Source of the DNA: DASVEG01 sp035540495
GTDB lineage: Bacteria > Actinomycetota > Acidimicrobiia > Acidimicrobiales > CADCTF01
NCBI GenBank assembly: GCA_035540495.1
Contig: DATLGL010000060.1
Location: 124,001-188,000, forward strand
Length of the DNA: 64,000 nt
Reading direction: 5' to 3'
The notes below the pieces were generated by a model. That model worked only from the letters and a program-made list of their open reading frames with translations. It ran no database searches and had not been told where the DNA came from. Positions within the stretch are counted from its first letter, which is position 1; each line of letters opens with the position of its first letter. The position numbers were made by a program, and so were the translations under genes. Shown here one piece after another: positions 35,903 through 43,542 of this stretch.

Positions 35903-36678
35903 CCGACTGGTCGCTCGAGGTCCGCGACCGCGTCGCGGTCCTCACGTTCGTCCGCCCGCCCCGGAACTTCATGAGCTTTGCGGGGATGAACGAGCTGGCG
36001 GAGCACCTGGAGCAGCTGGCGGGACGTACCGACGACGTCTCCGTTGTCGTGCTCACCGGCGGTGTCGACGGGTACTTCGTGGCGCACGCCGATCTCGACG
36101 ATCTGGCGGCGCTCGCTCGCGGTGAGCCCGGAACCGGCGATCCCGGCGGATGGGGCCGCGCCATGCGCCTCCTCGAGGACATGCCCCAGCCGACCGTCGC
36201 CGCCATCGACGGTCAGGCGTGGGGAGGTGGCTGCGAGATCGCGCTCGCCTGCACGATGCGCGTCGGCAGCGAACGCGCGCACCTGGGTCAACCGGAGGTC
36301 GCCGTCGGCATCATCCCCGGCGCGGGCGGCTCGCAACGACTGCCCCGGCTCGTCGGTGGCGGCGTCGGCGCGGAGCTCGTGATCTCCGGTCGGATCGTCG
36401 AGGCCGAGGAGGCCCTTCGACTCGGGCTCCTCAACGCGGTGCTGCCCGGCGCCGGCGCGGCCTTCGTCGACGCTGCCGTCGAGTGGTGCGGCCGATTCAC
36501 CCGCCACTCCCCCGCCGCGGTGTTCGCCGCCAAGCGCGCGGTCGTCGACGGGTTGAAGGGGACGCTGGGCGAGGGCCTCGCCCTCGAAGGCCGTCTGTTC
36601 CTCGGCCTGAACGCCTCCGACGACGCGCAGCAGCGCAACGCGGCCACTCGTGGCGAGGGCGTCCCGCGAGTCGAGTAG
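35899..36678 (+). CDS. Enoyl-CoA hydratase/isomerase family protein, apparent CTG start
   Basis: A crotonase-fold protein of 259 residues. Oxyanion-hole regions are FVAHADLDDL near 72 (His replaces the usual Gly of AGAD) and GQAWGGGCEIALA near 107, and the catalytic Glu region is LGQPEVAVGIIPGAGGSQRL near 130. Between an in-frame stop at 35776 and ATG 35971 there is no ATG, GTG or TTG. ATG 35971 would delete the first beta hairpin. CTG 35899 gives the full fold, has GGAG 8 bases upstream, and overlaps the preceding stop as CTGA. Substrate unknown. Confidence 0.85.
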   Translation: MTDWSLEVRDRVAVLTFVRPPRNFMSFAGMNELAEHLEQLAGRTDDVSVVVLTGGVDGYFVAHADLDDLAALARGEPGTGDPGGWGRAMRLLEDMPQPTVAAIDGQAWGGGCEIALACTMRVGSERAHLGQPEVAVGIIPGAGGSQRLPRLVGGGVGAELVISGRIVEAEEALRLGLLNAVLPGAGAAFVDAAVEWCGRFTRHSPAAVFAAKRAVVDGLKGTLGEGLALEGRLFLGLNASDDAQQRNAATRGEGVPRVE

Positions 36679-36710
36679 CCAACGTCTTGACCCTGCGGTC
36701 AAGATGAAGC

Positions 36711-37613
36711 ATGAGCACCGGGGGAACCTTCGAAGGACGTGTCGCGGTCGTCACCGGCGGGGCGAGCGGGATCGGGCGGGCGACGGTCCTCCGTCTGCTC
36801 GACGACGGGGCATCGGTCGTCTCGGCCGACTTCAACGCTGCGAGCGGTGAGGCGCTGGTCGAGGAGGTGGCGTCGAGCGGGTCCGGCACCGAGAAGCGCT
36901 TGCGGTTCGTCCGCAGCGACGTGTCCGTCGAGGCCGACGTGGAAGCGGCGGTCGCCACCGCCGTCGACGAGTTCGGCCGCCTCGACATCATGGTGAACAA
37001 CGCCGGCGTCGGTGGTGCCTTCGGGCCGGTGGAGAACATCGAGGTCGACGACTGGGACTGGACGTTCGGCGTCCTCGTCCGCGGCGTCTTCCTGGGGGTG
37101 AAGCACGCGAGCCGCGTCTTCAAGCGACAGGGCGACGGCGGCGCCATCGTGAACACCGCGTCGGTCGCCGGTCTGCGCGCCGGAGCCGGGCCACTCGCCT
37201 ACTCCACCGCCAAGGCCGGGGTGATCAACCTCACCCGGGCGGCAGCGCTCGAGCTCGCGGAGGCGCGCATCCGCGTCAACGCGGTGTGTCCCGGCGGCAT
37301 CAACACCCCGCTGCTCAACTACGGCAACCCGGACGCGGTCGGCCAGTTCCTCGACCAGCTCCAGCCGTGGCCCGAGCACGGGCGGCCCGAAGACGTCGCA
37401 GCCGCGATCTGCTTCCTCGCGAGCGACGACGCCAGGTTCATCACCGGCGAGGCGCTCGTCGTCGACGGCGGCCTGACGATCTCCGGCGGGACGTCGCTCC
37501 CGGGTGCTCGCGGCGGCCGTCGCGGAGGCCCCGGCGCGCTCCTTCCGGAGGGAGCATCCGGTGTCAGCAAGGGCTCGACGGGTGAGGAGCCGGTGATCCG
37601 CTCGGCGGGTTGA
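36711..37613 (+). CDS. Short-chain dehydrogenase/reductase (SDR)
   Basis: A 300-residue classical SDR. AVVTGGASGIGRATV near 11 binds NAD(P), DIMVNNAGVGGA near 93 follows, NTASVAGL near 145 holds the catalytic Ser, and YSTAKAGVI near 158 holds Tyr and Lys. The C-terminal 45 residues after the standard VVDGGLTISGG are an unusual Gly/Ser-rich tail. It follows the enoyl-CoA hydratase by 32 bases, suggesting joint work in acyl-CoA metabolism. Substrate unknown. Confidence 0.9.
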   Translation: MSTGGTFEGRVAVVTGGASGIGRATVLRLLDDGASVVSADFNAASGEALVEEVASSGSGTEKRLRFVRSDVSVEADVEAAVATAVDEFGRLDIMVNNAGVGGAFGPVENIEVDDWDWTFGVLVRGVFLGVKHASRVFKRQGDGGAIVNTASVAGLRAGAGPLAYSTAKAGVINLTRAAALELAEARIRVNAVCPGGINTPLLNYGNPDAVGQFLDQLQPWPEHGRPEDVAAAICFLASDDARFITGEALVVDGGLTISGGTSLPGARGGRRGGPGALLPEGASGVSKGSTGEEPVIRSAG

Positions 37614-37656
37614 TCCGACCCTCGCAAGGCGACCGAGCGGTTACACGGGCGTTGAC

Positions 37657-37677
37657 GGGCCATTTGGCTAATGGCCC
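37657..37677 (+). promoter_or_regulatory. Hairpin/motif upstream of the secreted propeller protein
   Basis: GGGCCAT and ATGGCCC form a perfect 7-base stem with loop TTGGCTA. Together with the preceding bases it reads GACGGGccATTTGGCtAA. A very similar sequence, GACGGGggATTTGGCgAA, lies at 53535-53552 upstream of the tandem-GGDEF gene. The shared bases suggest a common regulatory site of unknown kind. Confidence 0.35.
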
Positions 37678-37778
37678 TTCAGTGAGGTCCGGATCACGGG
37701 GGTTCGCGCCGATCCTGAACGGGACGACTCGCGGCAGCTGGGACCGCGAGGTCGTTCCTCACCAGGAGTCCCCCCACC

Positions 37779-39650
37779 GTGCTTGGAAGCAAGTTCTTCG
37801 CGCCCGTCGCCGCTGCCACCCGACGCTCGATCCGTCGCCGGGGCAACCACTTCTCCGCGCCCACCTCACGCCGAGCCGTGAGCGCGATCACCGCGGCGAC
37901 GCTGCTCGCCGGCGGCATCGCCCTGGTGCAGCACGACGCGCCGAGCTCACACCGCCGCACCGTCGTCGACGGTGATCTGGCCGCAGCTGCATCCGCCGCA
38001 CCCGACCAGACGATCGAGGCGGCCGCCGCCGCTCCCGAACCGCCCGCGGCTCCCGCGGAGCCCTCGTCGGGTCCTGCGTACCGTGTCGTGTCCGCGGATG
38101 GCGGAGTGTTCACCCATGGCTGGTACGGCTACAGCGGATCGGCCGCCGGCCTCACCTCTTCACCCATCACCGGCGTCGCCCAGACGAGCGACGGCGAGGG
38201 CTACTGGCTGTCGAGCGCGGACGGCGGTGTCTTCTCGTTCGGCACCGCCCCGTTCCACGGTTCGGCGGCCGGCCTCTCGAACTCGCCGATCGTCGACATC
38301 GCCACCACCGCCTCCGGCAACGGCTACTGGCTCGTGTCACGGACCGGCGGAGTGTTCACCTTCGGTGACGCCAGCTACCTCGGCGGCCTCGTCGGCACGA
38401 CGCTGAACCGGCCGGTCGTCTCGCTCGCGGCGACGCCGAGCGGCAACGGCTACTGGATCGTGACCGTCGACGGCGGCGTGTTCACCTTCGGCGACGCGGA
38501 GTACTTCGGCAGCACCGCTGAGCGCCGGCTGAACGCCATGGTGATGGACCTCGTTCCGACGCCCACGGGCAAGGGCTACTACCTCGTGTCGACCGATGGC
38601 GGCGTCTTCGCGTTCGGCGACGCTCCCTTCTTCGGATCGGCGGCCGACCGCAAGCTCAACAAGCCGATCGTCGACCTGTCGGTGGCAGCCGCAGGCGACG
38701 GCTACTGGCTCGTCGCGCAGGACGGCGGGGTGTTCACCTTCGGCAACGCTCCGTACCTCGGCACCCCGGGCGGCCTGAGCGCCCCGGTCGTCGGCATCGT
38801 CGGCGGGAGCGGCAGGCAGAAGCCGGCCGAGCCCCAGGTCGTCGTCGCTGCGTCGGCTCCCGCACCGGCCACTGCGGCGCCCGAGGCCCCCGCTGCGCCG
38901 GCCGCTGACACCGCTGCCCCCGCGCCGCTCGCCCGCGCTGCGGCCGCCGCTCGGGGCGGCCTCGCCGACGGCAAGTTCGGGTGGGACATCTCGTATCCGC
39001 AGTGCGGCGGTCCGTATCCGGGCGGCGAGTACGCCTACTCGATCATCGGCATCAACGGTGGGCGTGCGTTCAAGCACAACCGCTGCCTCGCAGACGAGTG
39101 GAAGTGGGCGACCTCGACCGGGGCGGCCGGCGTCTACGTGAACGTCAACTTCCCGCGCTCGCCGTGGGAGCTCGCCATGGGCGCGGGCAGCGTGCGCCAG
39201 CCCAACTGCAACGGCGAGATCTCGTGCATCGCCTACAACTTCGGGTGGAACGGCATCGGCGACTCGATGGCGTACGCACGCTCGCAAGGCGTGACGGACG
39301 TGCCGTTCGTGTGGCTCGACGTCGAGCAGCTCAACTACTGGACCCCGAACCCGGCGCTCAACGCCGTCGTGCTCCGAGGTGCGATCGACGCTGTGCGGGC
39401 GCAGGGCTTGGGCGTCGGCGTGTACTCGACGCCGTACCAGTACAACAAGATCATGGGCGGCGAGGTGACGGGTCTGCCGGTGTGGACGGCGGGTGCGAAC
39501 GGTGCCGGCGACGTGCCCCGCTACTGCACCACCCGCGCCTTCGGCGGCGGCCCCGTTGCGTTCGTCCAGCTGCTTCCGGGGCAGTTCGACCCGAACTACG
39601 GCTGCCCGGGCGCCGGGCCGATGGCGACGTACTTCCGCCTGCCGCGGTAG
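37779..39650 (+). CDS. Secreted protein: six propeller-type repeats plus DUF1906/GH25-like domain
   Basis: About 623 residues from GTG 37779, with AGGAG 10 bases upstream. The N-terminus holds a basic stretch and a membrane segment (ITAATLLAGGIALV near 47), consistent with secretion. Residues about 105-350 contain six repeats of about 42 residues with the pattern YW.V..DGGVF.FGDA...G...... L..P.V........G.G. A Pro/Ala linker follows. Residues about 400-623 (KFGWDISYPQCGG, PFVWLDVEQLNYW, VGVYSTPYQYN) resemble the DUF1906/GH25-like TIM barrel found in secreted wall-associated proteins. The role is probably at the cell wall; the substrate is unproven. Confidence 0.8.
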   Translation: MLGSKFFAPVAAATRRSIRRRGNHFSAPTSRRAVSAITAATLLAGGIALVQHDAPSSHRRTVVDGDLAAAASAAPDQTIEAAAAAPEPPAAPAEPSSGPAYRVVSADGGVFTHGWYGYSGSAAGLTSSPITGVAQTSDGEGYWLSSADGGVFSFGTAPFHGSAAGLSNSPIVDIATTASGNGYWLVSRTGGVFTFGDASYLGGLVGTTLNRPVVSLAATPSGNGYWIVTVDGGVFTFGDAEYFGSTAERRLNAMVMDLVPTPTGKGYYLVSTDGGVFAFGDAPFFGSAADRKLNKPIVDLSVAAAGDGYWLVAQDGGVFTFGNAPYLGTPGGLSAPVVGIVGGSGRQKPAEPQVVVAASAPAPATAAPEAPAAPAADTAAPAPLARAAAAARGGLADGKFGWDISYPQCGGPYPGGEYAYSIIGINGGRAFKHNRCLADEWKWATSTGAAGVYVNVNFPRSPWELAMGAGSVRQPNCNGEISCIAYNFGWNGIGDSMAYARSQGVTDVPFVWLDVEQLNYWTPNPALNAVVLRGAIDAVRAQGLGVGVYSTPYQYNKIMGGEVTGLPVWTAGANGAGDVPRYCTTRAFGGGPVAFVQLLPGQFDPNYGCPGAGPMATYFRLPR

Positions 39651-39720
39651 TGACGACGGCTCAGCGAGGATCCAGCGGCGCTTCAGCCGCTCTTCATCTT
39701 CGATCGGCATCCTGAGTCCG

Positions 39721-40509
39721 ATGTCCGCCGCCGCGTCGTCGCTGCGCCGAGCCGCCCGAGCGCTCGCTGCTGCGTCGACCGCGTCCATGATCGGCGCAGC
39801 GGCGGTCGCTGTTGCGGTCGCCGGTGCGATGACGCCGCCGTCGACGCGCGGCGCGGTGGAGACGCGGCCAGGCGCGGTCGTGGAAGCTGCCCCGTCCGAT
39901 CAGGTCGCCGCCGTACCGGACCCCCAGGACGATGTGGTCGTCGCGGCCGAAGCCGCTTCGCCGCCCGAGGTCGCCGACGGACCCAGTCCGCCCACCACCG
40001 TCGTGGCCCCACCGATCGACGCACCGGCGACCGCGGCAGTCGCCGCGCCGTCGGCGAACCCCGCTCCGTCACCCGAGGAGCGGGGACGAGAGGCGATGGC
40101 CTTCATCTCGTATCCGGTCGACCGCGTCGGGTACCGGATCTCGTTCGTCGGACCGCGGAACGGCTACCTCGGACTGACGTCGACGACGGCGAAGACGATC
40201 ACCATCTACGTCCGGCCGACGCAGACGACGCTCGAGATCGCGAAGATCGTCGCCCACGAGCTCGGCCACGCCGTAGACGTCGAGTTCACCGACGACGGCG
40301 AGCGCGCGTTGTACCGCCAGATTCGCGGCATCGATGGGCGCTCGTGGTACCCGACCTGTTCAGGGTGCACCGACTACTCATCGGTCGCCGGCGACTTCGC
40401 CGAGGTGTTCGCCCGCTGGCTGCTCGGCGACGTGTCGTTCGTGTCGACCGTGACGGCCGCGCCGACTGCCGCACAGCTCGCGGCGCTCGGCCCGATCTTC
40501 ACCGTCTGA
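39721..40509 (+). CDS. Secreted zinc metalloprotease-like protein (HExxH)
   Basis: A 262-residue protein. A signal or anchor segment (MIGAAAVAVAVAGAMT near 23) is followed by a long Pro/Ala/Val-rich low-complexity stretch to about residue 125. The C-terminal domain has KIVAHELGHAVDVEF near 176, a zinc-binding HExxH, with a downstream Asp/Glu-rich segment GDFAEVFARWLLGD that could supply the third ligand. It lies 70 bases after the propeller protein, so the two may act together on the envelope. Confidence 0.75.
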   Translation: MSAAASSLRRAARALAAASTASMIGAAAVAVAVAGAMTPPSTRGAVETRPGAVVEAAPSDQVAAVPDPQDDVVVAAEAASPPEVADGPSPPTTVVAPPIDAPATAAVAAPSANPAPSPEERGREAMAFISYPVDRVGYRISFVGPRNGYLGLTSTTAKTITIYVRPTQTTLEIAKIVAHELGHAVDVEFTDDGERALYRQIRGIDGRSWYPTCSGCTDYSSVAGDFAEVFARWLLGDVSFVSTVTAAPTAAQLAALGPIFTV

Positions 40510-40545
40510 CGGCGGGCGTCGCTCACGTCGGTACCATCGAGGCAC

Positions 40546-40617
40546 CGGGGAGTGGCGCAGTGGTAGCGCACCTGCTTTGGGAGCAGGCGGTCGGGAGTTC
40601 GAATCTCCTCTCCCCGA
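40546..40617 (+). tRNA. tRNA-Pro (anticodon TGG)
   Basis: A 72-base cloverleaf. The acceptor CGGGGAG pairs with CTCCCCG, the anticodon stem is CCTGC/GCAGG with loop TTTGGGA and anticodon TGG, and the T-arm is TCGGGAGTTCGAATCTCC-like. Discriminator A. CCA is not encoded. Confidence 0.95.
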
Positions 40618-40813
40618 CGCACCACACGTCGACGCCCGTACGAGCGTGAGTCCCGCCGCGCGAGAGGTGACAGCGCAACGGGCGTCGATAGCAGATACGG
40701 TGGACAGCGAGCCGAGGTCACGTCGAACGTCCCCACCGGTCGCCGGAATATTTGCAGTTCCTCCGGCTGATGCGTGCGCTCCCCGTGGTTTCACGAACAG
40801 AGGAGACGCCCAG

Positions 40814-41008
40814 GTGCATCAGGGCGTGAGAGATGTCGTCGAGGAGCGCGAAGAGCTCCACCGTTGGATGGATTCCCTTGGCGGTGCCAGTTGCACCTGC
40901 CTCTTGTGCGGCCGACCAGAGACCGCTCGCGGGGTGTGCTCCCAGTGCGCTGCCACGACGCGTCTCCCGGCGCAGCGTCGCATGCGGACGCGACTCGCGA
41001 CCACCTGA
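40814..41008 (+). CDS. Small zinc-ribbon-like protein
   Basis: A 64-residue candidate from GTG 40814, with AGGAG at 40801-40805, 8 bases upstream. It contains CTCLLCGRPETARGVCSQC, two CxxC pairs that could bind zinc, after an acidic helical start (VVEEREELHRWMDSLGG). The N-terminal part is charged and the C-terminal tail basic. I recognise no family. The call depends on the strong ribosome-binding site and the paired cysteines. Confidence 0.5.
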   Translation: MHQGVRDVVEEREELHRWMDSLGGASCTCLLCGRPETARGVCSQCAATTRLPAQRRMRTRLATT

Positions 41009-41135
41009 GCCAGCCGTCGCGGTCACCGCTCTCTGCATCGGCTCCGTCGCAGGCGCCGGCGTCCTGAGACTCGTCGAGCACCGGTCGTCGCTTGCGTCGG
41101 ACGTTTGATCGCACGCCGGGGGTAAGCATCGAGAG

Positions 41136-41612
41136 ATGAAGTCCCTCGGCTTCATCCTGGGCTACCTCGCGACCGCACAGGCCCGCCGCAGCGCACGGAT
41201 CCTCGCGTGGATGATCGGGATCCTCACGGTCGTCGTCGTGATCTACAGCGCTCTGTTCCACGAGCTCATGGAGTACGAGGGGCAGCGACACAGCTGGCCG
41301 ACGGCCGTGTACTGGACCATCGTCACGATGTCGACCCTCGGCTACGGCGACATCGCGTTCGATTCCGACCTCGGACGCACGTTCTCGGTCGTGGTCCTCC
41401 TCTCGGGGTCGGTCTTCATCCTCGTCCTGCTGCCGTTCACCTTCATCCAGTTCGTGTTCGTGCCGTGGATGGAATCGACCCAACGCGCACGCGCGCCGCG
41501 CGCGGTCGCGCCCGACGTCGAGGGACACGTCATCTTGACGGCCATCGGTCCGATCGAGGAGGCGCTGATCGAGCGGCTCACGCGGGTTGGCATCCCGACT
41601 CGCCTGCGGTGA
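41136..41612 (+). pseudogene. Potassium channel pore half (N-terminal part of a split or frameshifted Kch-like gene)
   Basis: A 158-residue frame with two membrane helices flanking a K+ selectivity filter (TMSTLGYGDIAF near 65) and the start of an RCK/TrkA-N domain (GHVILTAIGPIEEALIERL near 132). It stops at 41612, just after the first beta-alpha unit of the nucleotide-binding fold, where intact family members continue for about 200 residues. The expected Gly-x-Gly-x-x-Gly dinucleotide motif is not intact. The next frame continues the RCK domain from a GTG overlapping this stop. It is either a degraded gene or a two-gene channel. Confidence 0.7.
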
Positions 41613-42088
41613 TCGTCACAACCCACGACGACGACGTGAACATCTACCTGACCATCTACTGCCGCCGTCTGCGACACGACATCCAGATCATCGCGAGGGC
41701 TCGACTCGACCGGAACGTGACGACGCTCCACCGCGCCGGCGCCGACTTCGTGATGTCGTACGCGTCGACAGGCGCCACGGCCATGTGGAACGTGTTGACC
41801 GCGGACAACACGCTCCAGCTCGCCGAGGGACTCGACGTGTTCCGCGTCGAGCTGCCTCCGGCGCTGGTCGGCAAGACGCTCCGCACGGCTCGGATCCGCG
41901 AGAACACCGGGTGCACGGTCGTCGCTACCGCGGCGGGAGACCACCTGGCCGCAAACCCCGATCCGGATGCACCGCTGGTGGCCGGGAGCGACCTCGTGCT
42001 GATCGGCGACGAGGAGGCGGAACGACGGTTCCTCGAGCGGTACCGCCCGGATACGTCGAGCGGACGCGGTCCGGGCCGGCGATCGTGA
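41609..42088 (+). pseudogene. RCK/TrkA regulatory half of the split potassium channel
   Basis: A frame of about 159 residues opening with VIVTTHDDDVNIYLTIYCRR, a classic RCK segment, then IIARARLDRNVTTLHRAGAD, and a TrkA-C-like end (LVAGSDLVLIGDEEAERRF). Relative to intact RCK domains, about 40 residues between the first strand and AVIVTT are missing, including the region that contacts the nucleotide adenosine. A GTG at 41609 overlaps the upstream stop as GTGA, so separate translation by coupling is possible. Confidence 0.65.
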
Positions 42089-42125
42089 CGGTGACGGGCG
42101 CGGCCTCGCGGCGGCGTGGCGTGAG

Positions 42126-42197
42126 AGCGGGCGACCGGAATCGAACCGGCATCATGAGCTTGGAAGGCTCAGGTTCTAACCATTGAACTACGCCCGC
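42126..42197 (-). tRNA. tRNA-Gly (anticodon TCC)
   Basis: On the minus strand the acceptor GCGGGCG pairs with CGCCCGC, the anticodon stem is TGAGC/GCTCA with loop CTTCCAA giving TCC, and the T-loop is GGTTCGATTCC-type. It lies 38 bases after the split channel and 98 bases before the next gene. Confidence 0.95.
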
Positions 42198-42294
42198 GTG
42201 CGGGTTCGATGGTAGTCCCGCGCCAGGTAGGGTCCCCTTCACACGGAGCGCCGCTCCGTAGACTTCGGTTGAACTCGCGTAGGAGAGCGTTCCG

Positions 42295-42771
42295 CTGACC
42301 GAGCTGTCACCTTCACTTCGCCGCGTCCTCGTGGCGGCCATCGTCTTGCTGCTTGGCGCAGGCCTCGTCAGCGCGTTCGCCGTCGGCGGAGACGATGGCG
42401 ACGGCGGCGATACCGCCATCGGTACGACGACGACCACGACGGCCGACGGGCCGTCCACGACGTCCGCACCGGTGGACGACACGACGACGACCACAGCGAC
42501 GGGCGAGGCTCCGACCACCACCGCCCCGCCGACGGGCACGGGGACAGGCACGGGCACGGGCACCGGCACCGGCACCGGCACCGGTGACGCAGGCAGCGGC
42601 TCGACCGGCGGTTCCGGAAGTGGCTCCGGACTCGGATCATCGGGATCCGGCGGCGTCGCGTCGGGCGAAGGGGAGATCGCCGAGACCGGCGCCGAGTCGC
42701 TCCTGTTCCCCGCGCTCGCGCTGATCGTCGCAGCGGCCGTGGCCCGCCGTCTGCGCGCCGTCACCGACTGA
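42295..42771 (+). CDS. Thr/Gly-rich surface protein with sortase-like tail, apparent CTG start
   Basis: About 158 residues. From CTG 42295, with AGGAG at 42281-42285 (9 bases away), the N-terminus is a signal peptide with basic start (SLRRVLVAAIVLLLGAGLVSA). The first in-frame GTG, 42331, lacks the basic residues and sits 45 bases from the ribosome-binding site. The middle has Thr runs and nine Gly-Thr pairs, then Gly/Ser repeats. The C-terminus is IAETG, a hydrophobic helix and RRLR, resembling an LAxTG-type cell-wall sorting signal. Function probably structural at the surface. Confidence 0.65.
   Translation: MTELSPSLRRVLVAAIVLLLGAGLVSAFAVGGDDGDGGDTAIGTTTTTTADGPSTTSAPVDDTTTTTATGEAPTTTAPPTGTGTGTGTGTGTGTGTGDAGSGSTGGSGSGSGLGSSGSGGVASGEGEIAETGAESLLFPALALIVAAAVARRLRAVTD
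42534..42586 (+). repeat. Hexanucleotide tandem repeat (GGCACS)n
   Basis: About nine imperfect 6-base units (ggcacg/ggcacc) encode a Gly-Thr run inside the surface protein. Being a multiple of three, gain or loss of units would change spacer length without shifting the frame. Confidence 0.75.
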
Positions 42772-42832
42772 CCCGGTTACCACTGTTCTCAGAACCGGAC
42801 CGCGCCTGCCGATCGGATAGGTGGAGGTACGG

Positions 42833-43129
42833 ATGTCCGCCTGTCCCGAATGCGCGCAGCTGCTCTCACCGGAGGCCGCGTCGTGTCCTGCGTGCGGCCA
42901 CGATCTTCGGGTCCGCCGCCAGCCCCGTCCGCCTCTCGATCGCGACGAGGAGCAGGACAACAACGAACTGCTGGCTGCGGCGATAGCCGACGCAGCGTCG
43001 ATGCCGCGTCAGCGCCCCGGGATCGGCAGCCCCGCTGCAGGGGTGCCCAGCGCGACGATCGCTGAAGAGGACGTGGGCGACCTGGTGCCTGCTCGGTCGC
43101 GGCTTCGCTTCTGGCGCCGCAACCGCTGA
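42833..43129 (+). CDS. Small double zinc-ribbon protein
   Basis: A 98-residue protein that starts MSACPECAQLLSPEAASCPACGHDLR, two CxxC pairs forming a zinc ribbon. The rest is low-complexity with an acidic middle and a basic end (RLRFWRRNR). ATG 42833 has GGAGG close upstream. Function unknown; such proteins often act in nucleic-acid or protein contacts. Confidence 0.65.
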   Translation: MSACPECAQLLSPEAASCPACGHDLRVRRQPRPPLDRDEEQDNNELLAAAIADAASMPRQRPGIGSPAAGVPSATIAEEDVGDLVPARSRLRFWRRNR

Positions 43130-43159
43130 GCGACCGCAGCGGAGGCGCCGTCGCCGGTG

Positions 43160-43468
43160 TTATCCGGCAGCACCGTCCGACAGATCGATGATGGCGTTCT
43201 CCTCGCCGAAGTCGTTGCGCTCGTAGCCGTGCGCCTCTTCGTCGTTGAACCACGATCCGTCGGCCGTGCAGTACCGGAACGCGTAGCGACGACCGGCATC
43301 GAGCGTCACCGACGCCGAGCGCTTGTCGCCTCGCTTGCGCAACGTCGTCGCGCTGGTGTCCCAGTCGTTGAAGTCGCCGGCGACGGCGACCTTGCCTTCG
43401 GGTTCGTCAGCCGGAAGGGTGAACGTCACCTTCACCTTGTCGCCCTTGACCGGTTCACAGCGGATCAT
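43160..43468 (-). CDS. Isoamylase early-set / glycogen-binding (CBM48-like) domain protein
   Basis: A 102-residue single-domain protein. KVTFTLPADEPEGKVAVAGDFNDWDT near 13 and RYAFRYCTADGSWFNDEEAHGY near 60 are typical of the AMPK-beta/isoamylase N-terminal carbohydrate-binding fold. No enzyme domain is attached and no glycogen gene is adjacent. The ATG at 43468 has AGGAGG six bases upstream. It may target glycogen or act as a regulator; the role is not known. Confidence 0.85.
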   Translation of the reverse strand: MIRCEPVKGDKVKVTFTLPADEPEGKVAVAGDFNDWDTSATTLRKRGDKRSASVTLDAGRRYAFRYCTADGSWFNDEEAHGYERNDFGEENAIIDLSDGAAG

Positions 43469-43542
43469 GCGTTGCCTCCTTGGAGTGCGATCAGTCTGAT
43501 GATCGCGCCCGCCCCAGCACGGTATTCGGTGTTCACCGAGGT

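Noticed and set aside
37614..37778. A c-di-GMP or c-di-AMP riboswitch before the propeller/GH25-like gene
   Set aside because: The hairpin there lacks the conserved GEMM or ydaO core sequences that I would expect to recognise.
40378..40794. Minus-strand frame containing GRGDSNSRPPAPKAGALPLRHS
   Set aside because: This peptide is the translation of the tRNA-Pro gene on the opposite strand, a well-known artefact; the rest has no domain.
41570..41620. A simple sequencing error joining the two channel halves
   Set aside because: A one-base change could restore the frame but not the roughly 40 residues missing from the RCK domain, so I kept it as a split or broken gene.
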